NCBI GenBank assembly: GCA_016707115.1
Contig: JADJIH010000030.1
Span: forward strand, 103,086 to 167,085
Direction: 5' to 3'
Length of the DNA stretch: 64,000 bases
DNA from: Ignavibacteriales bacterium
GTDB taxonomy: Bacteria > Bacteroidota > Ignavibacteria > Ignavibacteriales > Ignavibacteriaceae
The notes beneath the pieces are model-generated. The model was not told where the DNA came from and did not search any database. It worked only from the letters and a program-made list of their open reading frames with translations. Positions 37,026 through 46,601 of this stretch are shown in pieces; position 1 is the stretch's first letter; each line of letters starts with the position of its first letter. The position numbers were made by a program, and so were the translations under genes.

Positions 37026-37871
37026 ATGAAGTTACTCGTTATAGGGCATTCGGTTCTTGATTTTATAATATCCGATAAAGAACAAAAAATTAGCGCTGGT
37101 GGAATCTTTTATTCCATCTCAGCACTTAACCACTTAACGTCTATCGATGATGAGATATATCTATGCTCTCAATATGATGATGAAACTTATACTCACTTTA
37201 AATCCGAATTTGAAAAAGTGAATAAAAAGTATTTTCAGAAAGTTGAAAAAATTCCCAGAGTTCATCTCAATCTTCAAAAGGATAAAGAAAGACATGAAGC
37301 TTATGAAAATATTACAAACAATCTTTCATTAAATTTTTCTGAATTAAATAGCTTTAATGGAATTCTAATCAATATGATTACCGGGTTTGATATTACTCTT
37401 GATCAGTTGCTACAAATCCGAAGTGATTATTCTGGATTGATCTTTATCGATATTCATACTTTATCTCGAGGATTGAATGAAGATTATAAGAGAGAGTTTA
37501 GATTAATTCCTGAATTTCAGAGTTGGGCAAAATGTTTGGATATAATTCAAGTTAATCAAAATGAATTATATACATTATCACATAAGAAAATTGAAATGGA
37601 AATTGTTCAAGAACTTTTCAGTTTTGGTGTTAAAATAATTTGCGTTACAAAAGGTGAACTTGGAGCAAGAGTATACTATAAAAATCAAAATGAAATTGCT
37701 TCTTTTTTTGTTGCTGCAAGAAAAATTAACAACCCCAATGTTATAGGCTGCGGGGATGTCTTTGGGGCATCTTTCTTTTATAGTTATATTAGAAATAAAA
37801 ATGTTATCAATTCATTAACAAATGCTGTTGCAAATGCAGAACAATTTGTAGAAAATAAATATCTGTTATAA
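37026..37871 (+). CDS. PfkB-family carbohydrate/nucleoside kinase
   Basis: A 281-residue ribokinase-fold protein. N-terminal LLVIGHSVLDFIISD and AGGIFYSISALNHL are PfkB features, and the catalytic loop near the C terminus reads NVIGCGDVFGASFF, with Cys in place of the usual Ala (GAGD). The anion-hole GxGD is intact, so activity is likely. No substrate can be assigned; the following genes (reductase, amylase, HAD phosphatase) suggest sugar metabolism. It starts the plus-strand cluster divergent from bshA. Confidence 0.8.
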   Translation: MKLLVIGHSVLDFIISDKEQKISAGGIFYSISALNHLTSIDDEIYLCSQYDDETYTHFKSEFEKVNKKYFQKVEKIPRVHLNLQKDKERHEAYENITNNLSLNFSELNSFNGILINMITGFDITLDQLLQIRSDYSGLIFIDIHTLSRGLNEDYKREFRLIPEFQSWAKCLDIIQVNQNELYTLSHKKIEMEIVQELFSFGVKIICVTKGELGARVYYKNQNEIASFFVAARKINNPNVIGCGDVFGASFFYSYIRNKNVINSLTNAVANAEQFVENKYLL

Positions 37872-37873
37872 AT

Positions 37874-38788
37874 ATGACTTCCATAGATCTTATAAAAAGA
37901 AGGATACTTGTTGTTGGGGCAAACGGAATGCTCGGGCAGCGGGTAATTGAGTTTTACTCGGTACTTAATGATGTTGAATTACTTGCAACGTCAGTTGAAG
38001 ATAAATTTGTATTTGAAGGCCTTGAATATGTACAAAGTGATATTTCAAATCGTACAGAAATAAAAAAAGTAATAAAAGATTTCTGTCCCGATTTTATTAT
38101 TAATGCTGCTGCTTTTACAAATGTTGATTTGAGCGAAACCGAACGAGAACTTGCCTGGAAAATTAATGTTAAAGGCGCGGAGTATCTTTCTGAATCTGCA
38201 AGAGTATTAGATTCGCATCTTATTCATATCTCAACCGACTATGTTTTTGATGGTAAAAATGGACCATATAGTGAAAATGATATTCCTAATCCACTTGGTT
38301 ATTATGCAAGAACAAAATTAGCAAGTGAAAATGTTTTAAAGATAAGCGGAATCAAGTACACGATTTTAAGAACAAATGTTTTATATGGTACAGCAAAATA
38401 CAGTCGCCCTGATTTTGTTAAATGGGTTGTTGATTCTTTAAGAGCGAAAAAAACAATTCGGATTGTTGATGACCAGATAAACAATCCAACATTTATAGAT
38501 GATCTTGTTCAGGGGATTAATAAAACAGTAGAACTACGTAAGGAGGGCATTTATAATATTGGTGGAAATGAATTTCTATCACGATTTGATTTTACAATTA
38601 TGATTGCTGATTTCTTTAATCTTGATAAATCTCTAATCAGCAAGATAAAGACTGAAGCATTAAACCAGCCAGCACGTAGACCACTAAAATCTGGTTTAAT
38701 AACAATTAAGGCACAAAGTGAACTTGGATATAAACCTCATACAATTATTCAAACTTTAGAACTAATGAAAAACGAGTTAGGATTATGA
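37874..38788 (+). CDS. RmlD-like dTDP-4-dehydrorhamnose reductase family protein
   Basis: A 304-residue extended-SDR protein with VVGANGMLGQRVIEFY (NAD(P) binding), ISTDYVFDGKNGPYSEND and YYARTK (YxxxK catalytic). These are RmlD family marks. RmlD reduces dTDP-4-dehydrorhamnose to dTDP-rhamnose, but no rmlA, B or C genes are near, so the exact reaction is unsure. It starts 2 bases after the PfkB gene and overlaps the next gene by 4 bases. Confidence 0.85.
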   Translation: MTSIDLIKRRILVVGANGMLGQRVIEFYSVLNDVELLATSVEDKFVFEGLEYVQSDISNRTEIKKVIKDFCPDFIINAAAFTNVDLSETERELAWKINVKGAEYLSESARVLDSHLIHISTDYVFDGKNGPYSENDIPNPLGYYARTKLASENVLKISGIKYTILRTNVLYGTAKYSRPDFVKWVVDSLRAKKTIRIVDDQINNPTFIDDLVQGINKTVELRKEGIYNIGGNEFLSRFDFTIMIADFFNLDKSLISKIKTEALNQPARRPLKSGLITIKAQSELGYKPHTIIQTLELMKNELGL

Positions 38789-40563
38789 AAGTAAAAATAT
38801 TTTTACTGTTGATTGTTATTTCTATATCAGTCTTTCCTCAAAAAGATAAAGTACCATTTTGGGCAAAAGGTGTTGTCTGGTATCAAATATTTCCGGAGCG
38901 ATTTGCAAACGGCGATACAACAAATGATCCCGAAGCAGAAAAAGTTTTTATAAACAATAGAAAAATTCCAGAAGGTTGGGAAATATCAAAATGGACAAGC
39001 AACTGGTTTGCACAATCTGAATGGGAGAAAAAACTTGGAGGTGATGTTCGAAATCATCTATATGAAAGAAGATATGGGGGTGATATTCAGGGAATTATCG
39101 ATAGGCTCGATTATATAAAAGAGCTAGGAGTTGGAGCTATTTATCTAAATCCTGTATTTGAAGCTGTATCGCTTCACAAGTATGACGGATCAAGTTATCA
39201 TCATATTGATGTTAACTTTGGTCCTGATCCTGATGGTGATAGAAAAATAATGAGTTCAGAAATTCCTGATAATCCTGATACCTGGAAATGGACAGAAGCA
39301 GATAAATTATTTTTAAAGTTAATTGACGAAGTACATAAGCGGGGAATGAAAATAATCATTGACGGAGTTTTTAATCATACGGGAGTGCAGTTCTGGGCTT
39401 TTCAGGATATCGTTAATTACCAGGAACAATCAAAGTATAAAGATTGGTATCTAATTGATGCGTTTGATGATCCTGTAACTGCAACAGATGAATTTGATTA
39501 CAAAGGATGGTGGAACATTAAATCTTTACCAGAATTTAATCGAACAAAAGACGATCTGGCTGAAGGACCAAAGAAATATATTTTTAATTCTACAAGAAAA
39601 TGGATGGACCCAAATGGCGATGGTGATCCATCTGATGGCATTGATGGCTGGCGGTTAGATGTTGCAAGAGAGGTTCCAATTGGATTCTGGAAGCAATGGC
39701 GCAATGTTGTAAAAACAATAAACAATCAATCTTTAATTGTTGGTGAGTTGTGGGAACTTTCTCCGGATTTTATTTCTGACGATGGCGCTTTTGATGCTTT
39801 GATGAATTATAATTTTGCCTTTGCTGTTAATGATTTATTTATTGCTGATAAAAATAAAATATCTGTTGATGAATTTATAAATAGATTAAAACAAATTGAT
39901 GAAACTTATGATTATCAGAATTTATTTGTACTTCAAAATTTATTATCAAGTCATGATACAGAAAGATTATCATCATTGATTCAAAATCCAGACCGTAAAT
40001 ATGAGCACGATGCGAATGAAGAAAATAAAACTTATAAGCCGGGTAAGCCAACTAGTGAAGATATAGAAAAACAAAAATTAGTTGCTGCGTTTCAGTTATT
40101 ATTTCGTGGTGCGCCTATGATTTATTATGGTGATGAAGTTGGTATGTGGGGCGCTGATGATCCACATGATAGAAAACCAATGATATGGGATGACTTAGTT
40201 TATGAAAATGAAATCATAAATGAACAATCAGGATTTAAAACAGGTTTTGGTAATTACACAGTTGAACAAAATAAAAATTTACTGGAGTTTTATAAAACTA
40301 TTATCAAAATCAGAAACGAGAATGAAACGTTAAAAACAGGAACAATTAAGTTTATTTATTCTGATAATGAAAAGAGAGCATTTGCTTTTGAAAACGTGAT
40401 TGAAGATCAAAAAACAATTTGTGCATTTAATTTAGGCGTATCTGATGTTTCAATTCCATTGGATTATGAAGTTGTAGAATTGTATTCAAGTAATAGCGAT
40501 ACAAATTCCAATATAAAAACCATAGCTCCCAAATCATTTAAAGTGTATAAAGCAAAGAAATAA
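38785..40563 (+). CDS. Exported GH13 alpha-amylase family enzyme
   Basis: A 592-residue protein with a signal peptide (IFLLLIVISISVFPQ). It has the GH13 motifs: IIDGVFNHTG (region I), GWRLDVAREV with nucleophile Asp292 (region II), VGELWE with acid/base Glu321 (region III) and SSHDTERL with Asp391 (region IV). The YQIFPERFANGD N-terminus and the insertion between strands are those of neopullulanase/cyclomaltodextrinase types. It degrades alpha-glucans in the periplasm. It overlaps the reductase gene by 4 bases and is followed 5 bases later by a HAD phosphatase. Confidence 0.92.
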   Translation: MKVKIFLLLIVISISVFPQKDKVPFWAKGVVWYQIFPERFANGDTTNDPEAEKVFINNRKIPEGWEISKWTSNWFAQSEWEKKLGGDVRNHLYERRYGGDIQGIIDRLDYIKELGVGAIYLNPVFEAVSLHKYDGSSYHHIDVNFGPDPDGDRKIMSSEIPDNPDTWKWTEADKLFLKLIDEVHKRGMKIIIDGVFNHTGVQFWAFQDIVNYQEQSKYKDWYLIDAFDDPVTATDEFDYKGWWNIKSLPEFNRTKDDLAEGPKKYIFNSTRKWMDPNGDGDPSDGIDGWRLDVAREVPIGFWKQWRNVVKTINNQSLIVGELWELSPDFISDDGAFDALMNYNFAFAVNDLFIADKNKISVDEFINRLKQIDETYDYQNLFVLQNLLSSHDTERLSSLIQNPDRKYEHDANEENKTYKPGKPTSEDIEKQKLVAAFQLLFRGAPMIYYGDEVGMWGADDPHDRKPMIWDDLVYENEIINEQSGFKTGFGNYTVEQNKNLLEFYKTIIKIRNENETLKTGTIKFIYSDNEKRAFAFENVIEDQKTICAFNLGVSDVSIPLDYEVVELYSSNSDTNSNIKTIAPKSFKVYKAKK

Positions 40564-40568
40564 GTTTT

Positions 40569-41345
40569 ATGATAAACAAATATGACTCTTTTATTTTTGA
40601 TCTGGATGGAACTATTTACCGGGGTGATGATATTATTGCTGGTGCCGATAATGCTATTAATAGTTTAAAGGCTTCTGGCAGAGAAATAATTTTTATATCG
40701 AACAAAACAACAGGAACTATACGAGAATATTATACTTTTCTAAAATCATTTGGATTGAATATTGAAGAATCAGAAATCCTGAACTCTACTTATGTATTAA
40801 AAAATTATTTAAAGGAAAACTATTTACATTCAACTTTCTATGCCATTGGCGAGGAGATATTTATTAAGGAAATTTCTGAAGCCGGATTAAATTATTCTGA
40901 AGATCCAGCAAAGATTGAATTACTTCTGGTTACCCTTGATCGCACCCTGAATTATAAAAAGTTAGAGATTGCTGCGAATGCTTTAGAAAATGGAGCAAGA
41001 TTTTTTGCTGCCAATATTGATGATACTTGTCCTGTGACAGGTGGTGAAGTTCTTGATGCTGGATCAACAATATCCGCATTAGAAAAAAGAACACACAGAA
41101 AACTTGAATTAAATTTTGGAAAGCCTTCAAAGTTTATGATGGATGAAGTAATGAAGCGATTAAGTTCTGATAAATCTAAGACACTTTTAATTGGGGATAG
41201 ACTTGAGACCGATATTGCGATGGGAAACAAATTCGGAATTGATACAGCTTTGGTTTCTACAGGAGTTAAACATTACACAAATGGAAATTCGGAAATTAAA
41301 CCAACTTACTATTTAAATTCGGTTTTTGATCTTATAAAAAAATAA
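40569..41345 (+). CDS. HAD-IIA family phosphatase (NagD-like)
   Basis: A 258-residue HAD protein with FIFDLDGTIYRG (nucleophile Asp), IFISNKTTG, the C2-type cap (VTLDRTLNYKKLE) and LLIGDRLETDIAMGNKFG (acidic motif). It matches the NagD/AraL group. These dephosphorylate small phosphorylated sugars or nucleotides; the substrate is not known. It is the last gene of the cluster that begins with the PfkB kinase. Confidence 0.87.
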   Translation: MINKYDSFIFDLDGTIYRGDDIIAGADNAINSLKASGREIIFISNKTTGTIREYYTFLKSFGLNIEESEILNSTYVLKNYLKENYLHSTFYAIGEEIFIKEISEAGLNYSEDPAKIELLLVTLDRTLNYKKLEIAANALENGARFFAANIDDTCPVTGGEVLDAGSTISALEKRTHRKLELNFGKPSKFMMDEVMKRLSSDKSKTLLIGDRLETDIAMGNKFGIDTALVSTGVKHYTNGNSEIKPTYYLNSVFDLIKK

Positions 41346-41420
41346 TCACTTTTTATTTATCTTGAACACCCTTATGGATGTTACCCGCATCATTATTAAC
41401 TTTACACAGCAATTAATTTT

Positions 41421-41493
41421 GCCCACGTAGCTCAGGGGATAGAGCGACGGTTTCCTAAACCGCAGGTCGCAGGTTCAATTCCTGCCGTGGGTA
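41421..41493 (+). tRNA. tRNA-Arg (anticodon CCT)
   Basis: 73 nucleotides that fold into a cloverleaf: acceptor GCCCACG/CGTGGGT (a G-T pair at the first position), D-arm with AGGGGATA loop, anticodon loop TTCCTAA, T-arm GCAGG/CCTGC with loop TTCAATT, and discriminator A. The 3' CCA is not encoded. One A-C mismatch is seen at the top of the anticodon stem. Confidence 0.93.
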
Positions 41494-41516
41494 CAAATTC
41501 AATTTATAGTAATAAA

Positions 41517-41545
41517 AAAAGGGCTTTTATAAGCCCTTTTTTCTG
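41517..41545. terminator. Bidirectional terminator, tRNA-Arg and bacteriohemerythrin
   Basis: Stem AAAAGGGCTT (41517-41526) with AAGCCCTTTT (41531-41540), loop TTAT, with A-run upstream and T-run downstream. It lies after the tRNA (plus) and after the hemerythrin gene (minus). Confidence 0.88.
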
Positions 41546-41603
41546 TTGTCCGATAATTTCAGCTCTGGTTAGTTATTTTAAGCTGAAGACGGATGCGTCC
41601 CAG

Positions 41604-41996
41604 TTAGTTCTTTAAAAATGGAACATACTTTTTATCGGTGCCAAGAATATGATTTTTTAACCAATCAGACATAAAAGATGAAACTTGCATTGGCAAAACT
41701 TTACCTGCCACATATTTTGCTTTCATATCTTTCACTTCGGCAACAAGTTTATCATGTACAGCTTTGTGATTAACAAAATCGGGGTAACCTTTTTTCTTCA
41801 TCAATTCTTCTTCTGCATTAAAATGTTGAACAGTATAATCGACAAGAAAACTTAAAGTCGTTTCTGCTTTTTCTTTACCTTTACCGTCTTTCATTGCGTC
41901 GTGTAATGTATTTATTGCTTCAACAAGCTTTTTGTGTTGAGTATCCACCATAAATATTCCGGTTTCGTATTGTGCTGACCAAGTGAAGAGTGCCAT
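41604..41996 (-). CDS. Bacteriohemerythrin
   Basis: A 130-residue four-helix protein with the hemerythrin di-iron ligands: DTQHKKL (His), HFNAEEELM (His and Glu), NHKAVH (His pair) and KNHILGTDKKYVPF (His and Asp). The start, ALFTWSAQYETGIFMVDTQH, is typical. It binds O2 (or NO) for storage or sensing in the cytoplasm. It stands alone and is preceded by AAAGGGAT, a fair ribosome binding site. Confidence 0.95.
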   Translation of the reverse strand: MALFTWSAQYETGIFMVDTQHKKLVEAINTLHDAMKDGKGKEKAETTLSFLVDYTVQHFNAEEELMKKKGYPDFVNHKAVHDKLVAEVKDMKAKYVAGKVLPMQVSSFMSDWLKNHILGTDKKYVPFLKN

Positions 41997-42239
41997 TTGT
42001 ATCCCTTTCTGAAAGTAGTTAATTATTTTTAACTAATTATCGAGTATTTTTTCAATTTATTTAGAATAATTGAATAATATTTTTACAATATTTAAAAATT
42101 CTTGTTGCTGCGAATAAAATTGCTTCAAAGCAAAAATTCACACCAGAATTTTTTGTCTATCAAATAGAGTTATCTTTTCAATATTGTTTTTGTACATTTA
42201 CAAAAGAAATAACCTATAAATGGAATTTAACCTGACAGA

Positions 42240-45200
42240 ATGAAAAGAAGTTTTATTTTCCGGATTATAAAATATTTAATTTTGGTTCTGACGATAGTGC
42301 AAGCAGCATTTGCGCAAAGTAAATCTTATAATATCTCAATAAATTTCCAGCCCGGTTATCCAATAATTAAAAATTATCTGCCCAAAGAATACAAAGCCCA
42401 CAATCAGAATTGGGCGATTGTTAAAGACCAACGTGGTATCATGTATTTTGGAAACTCAGCGGGCGTTCTTGAGTTTGATGGACAGAGCTGGAATTTAATT
42501 AAAGTAACTAATGGTATCGTTCGCTCAATGTGTGCTGATGATAAAGGAACTATTTTTGTTGGCGCTGCAGATGATTTGGGATATTTAGTTCGAGATTCTA
42601 AAAATGCAACGTTACGTTACAAATCTTTGATGCAATATATTCCGACAAAGGAAAATTTTGGACATGTGTGGCATACATTTTTTATAGATAAAAGTATTTT
42701 TTTTATTACGAAGAATTTCATTTTTCAATTTACATTTTCGAATAATAAATATACCAACCCGGTTGTAAAATTTTGGAAAACAAAATCCAGATATAGAATT
42801 GCACATAAAGTAAGGGAGGAATTATATGTTCTTGACTCAGCTGAGGGTTTACTTCGTTTTGGTGGCAATTCGTTTAACAAGCTAAGTGGGAGTGAGATAT
42901 TTCTAGATAACACGATTTATTCTATGCTGCCATACGATGATACCAATAATACAATACTAATCGCCACTAAAAAAGGTGAATTATTTATTTATAATGGACT
43001 GGAATTTATTCCCTTTAAAACAGAAGCATCTGAATTCTTACAAGAAAATAATATTTATTTACCTGGTGTAAAATTTCCTGATAACTCTTTTGTTTTTAAT
43101 ACTTCTAAAAATGGAGTGGTATTTATAGATAAAACTGGAAAGATTATACGGAAAATTAATATGACAACCGGAATTCCTGATGATGGTGTAATCTATACGT
43201 TTTATTCAAATGATAAATTATGGTTGGCATTGCAAAACGGAATTTCGGTGATAGATATTCCTTCGCCGGTTGCATTCTTAAATCAAACCTCCGGTTTAAA
43301 GGGGTCTGTTAGCGATGTAAAAATATTTAATAATAAACTATTTGCTGCTTCTACTGCAGGAATATTTTTTATCGATTTACAAAAACCACAATTAACTCAA
43401 CCACGTTTTGTAGAGATTCCAAATATTGCCCAAGAAGGCTGGCAGTTTTTAAAGCATAAAAATAAAATCTTAACTGCATTAACAGATGGAGTATATCAAG
43501 TTGATGGATTATCATTAACAAAACTTAGTTCTAAGTGGACGGGCTGCTATTCAATTTATAGCTCATCTTTTTTTCCCAGCAGAATCTATGTAGCATTAGA
43601 AACCGGTTTTGCTGTACTTGATGAAATCAATGGCAAATGGATAGACAGAGGAAAAATACCTGGTGTAAACACTGCGATAAGAAATATTGCTGAGGATAAA
43701 TATGGCATTCTTTGGCTTGGGAGTTCGTACGCAGGTGTGTACAAAGTTTCAAATCTCACAAGTGATTTATTCACACCTCCAATAATTAATCATATTTCAG
43801 ATAAGCATATTAATGCTGATGATGAGGTGAAAATATTTGAAACTAAAAATGAATTGTTGTTTGCAACGAAAAGGGAAGTGCTCGTATTCGATCAAACCAA
43901 TCAGTCATTTGAGCCTGAAAATATCATCGGTTTTAATAAGCATTTTGATAAGGCTGAAATACTTTTTATTCTTCAAGATAGTGCGGGCACATTCTGGGTT
44001 TCAGCTGTAAAAAACTCATCCGAACTTTTAATTGCGACTACCTCTGCTGCTGACCGATATGAATGGAAAAACCTATCCTTCCTGAAAAGTGTTATCGATT
44101 TTTCTAACAGTAATGCGGTATTTACAATTTATAAAGATGAATTAACCGGCATAGTCTGGTTTTGCGGTGCCGATGGAATTGTAAGTTATAACAGTCACAA
44201 TTTATATAATCCCAATGAACAAAGATCCGGATTCAAAGCATTAATTAGAAAGGTAATATTAAAAGGGGATTCACTTTTATTTGCGGGTGATAATATTACA
44301 AAATCTTTAATTAGTTCGAACGACAATATTGCACTTTCACCGAATTTTGGTTCGCTACGTTTTGAGTTTTCTGCTATGACTTATGAAGGCAATCTCAGCC
44401 AGTACCAATATTGGCTTGAGGGGTTTGAGGAGTATTGGTCTGCATGGACTTCGGAAAGTAGAAAGGATTATACAAATCTTTCGCCGGGTAAATATATTTT
44501 TAGAGTTAGAGCTAAAAACAATAACAACGAGGTTAGTCAGGAATCAAGATTTTCATTTATGGTTTTAACTCCTTGGTTCCAATCCTGGTATATGTTTTTA
44601 GTTTATATAATTCTGACAGGATTTGTCATTTATTTGATAACGAGAATTCGGGTTAAATATCTTACTCAAAGAAACATCAAACTTGAGTATATAATTAATG
44701 AGCGTACCAAGGTTATAAGTGAACAGGCAGATAAACTTAAACAACTCGATGAAATTAAATCAAGATTCTTTACAAACATCTCTCACGAGTTTAGAACTCC
44801 GCTTACATTAACACTTGGGCAGATCGAATCCGTAATGAGTACACTACAGGATATAAATCTTAAGAAAAAACTTCAGATGGGTTATCAAAATGCAAAAAAA
44901 CTTTTACGTTTAATTAATCAACTTTTAGAAATATCTAAAATAGAATCCGGTAAACACAAACTTAAAGTATCACAAAAAGATATTGTATTATTTGTACGTC
45001 AAATATTTTTTACATTCGAATCAATTGCAGATCAAAAAGGAATTTCATTAGAATTCAAATCAGAAATGGATGAGATTCCTTTATACTTTGATGCAGAAAA
45101 AATGGATAAAGTTTTTACAAATCTTATTAGCAACGCAATAAAGTTTACTAATGAAGGAGGGAAAATTTTTGTTGAAGTTTCCGAGAAAAAAGAATTAAGT

Positions 45201-46346
45201 CTTGAAGAACGAGATACCGTAGAAATAGTAGTTAAAGACTCTGGAATTGGTATTCCCAAAGACCGACTTCCATATATTTTTGATAGATTCTATCAAGCCG
45301 ATAGAATAGATAGAAGTGATATCGAGGGAACAGGAATAGGGTTAACTTTAGCAAAAGAATTTGTGGAATTGCATTCCGGTAAAATTGAAGTTGATAGTGA
45401 GCTGGGAAAAGGTACTTCAATAAAGGTTATTTTATTTTCTGGGAAAGATCATTTTAATAGTGATGAAATTTCGGAAACAATAGCCAAAATTGATCCCGAA
45501 TTTGAAATGGATCCATCTTTATTATCTAATAAACTTGAAGAAGAAATTACTGACGATATTGAAGATGAAATAAATGTTAAAGAATCGGTTTTAGTTGTTG
45601 ATGACAATGCAGATATAAGGCAGTTCATTCGTGAACAGCTCGAAGATTCATTCCAAATTTATGAAGCAAATGATGGAATTAATGGAATTAAATTAGCTGC
45701 AGAATTAATACCAAATCTTATTATTACGGATCTAAGGATGCCAGGTATTGATGGTTTTGAGGTTATAAAGAAACTTAAACAAGATACTATCACAAGTCAT
45801 ATTCCAATAATAATACTTACTGCAAAATCTGATCAGAAAGATAAAATTACTGGACTGGAAACAGGCGCGGATGACTATTTGGTTAAACCGTTTAGTACGC
45901 AGGAATTAATTGTAAGAGTAAAAAATTTAATAACAACTAGAAAAAGACTGCGTGAACGATACAGTAAAACAGCAAGTTTTAATCCATCCGATGTAACAGA
46001 ATCCTCAATAGATCAATTATTTTTAGAAAAAGTAATAAAATCCATAAATGATAACATAAGTAATACGACATATTCCGTGGATCAGTTAGCAAAAGATGTT
46101 GCCTTTAGTGTCTCTCAGTTAAACAGAAAATTAAAAGCTTTAATTGATCAGCCAGCAGGCCTGTATATAAGAACGATTAGATTAGAAAAAGCTGCAGAGA
46201 TGTTAAAAAATAAGGTAGCTACTGTTAAAGAAATTGCGTTTGCTGTTGGATTTACGGAGCAATCAAATTTTGCAAAAAGTTTTAAAAAATATTTTGGAAT
46301 TTCACCTTCAGAATATAATATCGAACAGGATCAGCCACATAAGTAA
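42240..46346 (+). CDS. Hybrid two-component system regulator (sensor kinase, receiver and AraC DNA-binding in one protein)
   Basis: A 1368-residue protein in the HTCS layout: signal peptide (ending near AFAQ), a two-component regulator propeller over roughly residues 40-720 with repeats such as GNSAGVLEFDGQSWNLI and GILWLGSSYAGVYKVS, a Y_Y_Y-type domain near 720-790, one membrane helix (LVYIILTGFVIYLITRI), HisKA with phospho-acceptor His849 (SHEFRTPLT), a HATPase domain (NLISNAIKFTNEGGK, GSGIGIP, GTGIGLTLAKE), a receiver with Asp1164 (ITDLRMPG), and a C-terminal AraC-type helix-turn-helix (EIAFAVGFTEQSNFAKSF). A periplasmic ligand would trigger transcription of a nearby locus. The 3' neighbour is a T9SS propeller protein 256 bases away. 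Confidence 0.92.
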   Translation: MKRSFIFRIIKYLILVLTIVQAAFAQSKSYNISINFQPGYPIIKNYLPKEYKAHNQNWAIVKDQRGIMYFGNSAGVLEFDGQSWNLIKVTNGIVRSMCADDKGTIFVGAADDLGYLVRDSKNATLRYKSLMQYIPTKENFGHVWHTFFIDKSIFFITKNFIFQFTFSNNKYTNPVVKFWKTKSRYRIAHKVREELYVLDSAEGLLRFGGNSFNKLSGSEIFLDNTIYSMLPYDDTNNTILIATKKGELFIYNGLEFIPFKTEASEFLQENNIYLPGVKFPDNSFVFNTSKNGVVFIDKTGKIIRKINMTTGIPDDGVIYTFYSNDKLWLALQNGISVIDIPSPVAFLNQTSGLKGSVSDVKIFNNKLFAASTAGIFFIDLQKPQLTQPRFVEIPNIAQEGWQFLKHKNKILTALTDGVYQVDGLSLTKLSSKWTGCYSIYSSSFFPSRIYVALETGFAVLDEINGKWIDRGKIPGVNTAIRNIAEDKYGILWLGSSYAGVYKVSNLTSDLFTPPIINHISDKHINADDEVKIFETKNELLFATKREVLVFDQTNQSFEPENIIGFNKHFDKAEILFILQDSAGTFWVSAVKNSSELLIATTSAADRYEWKNLSFLKSVIDFSNSNAVFTIYKDELTGIVWFCGADGIVSYNSHNLYNPNEQRSGFKALIRKVILKGDSLLFAGDNITKSLISSNDNIALSPNFGSLRFEFSAMTYEGNLSQYQYWLEGFEEYWSAWTSESRKDYTNLSPGKYIFRVRAKNNNNEVSQESRFSFMVLTPWFQSWYMFLVYIILTGFVIYLITRIRVKYLTQRNIKLEYIINERTKVISEQADKLKQLDEIKSRFFTNISHEFRTPLTLTLGQIESVMSTLQDINLKKKLQMGYQNAKKLLRLINQLLEISKIESGKHKLKVSQKDIVLFVRQIFFTFESIADQKGISLEFKSEMDEIPLYFDAEKMDKVFTNLISNAIKFTNEGGKIFVEVSEKKELSLEERDTVEIVVKDSGIGIPKDRLPYIFDRFYQADRIDRSDIEGTGIGLTLAKEFVELHSGKIEVDSELGKGTSIKVILFSGKDHFNSDEISETIAKIDPEFEMDPSLLSNKLEEEITDDIEDEINVKESVLVVDDNADIRQFIREQLEDSFQIYEANDGINGIKLAAELIPNLIITDLRMPGIDGFEVIKKLKQDTITSHIPIIILTAKSDQKDKITGLETGADDYLVKPFSTQELIVRVKNLITTRKRLRERYSKTASFNPSDVTESSIDQLFLEKVIKSINDNISNTTYSVDQLAKDVAFSVSQLNRKLKALIDQPAGLYIRTIRLEKAAEMLKNKVATVKEIAFAVGFTEQSNFAKSFKKYFGISPSEYNIEQDQPHK

Positions 46347-46601
46347 AAATAAATTTGAATTATTTTGTCTAAAAGACTCTAAAAACATTTCCATTTATCC
46401 AATTTTCGTACTCTTTTCACAGGAATTATCAATATGCTTAAATCTAATAAGCCTTTGATTATTTTGGATAACGGATGGCTCCAGCCTGTAGATTAAATTT
46501 ACATTGCTTAAATATCAAAAAATTATAAAAATCCCTCTTAATAGATAAAATTTTTGTTGTTTGTGTGTTTTAATTATTAACAAAATTAAAGGAGTGCTAA
46601 G

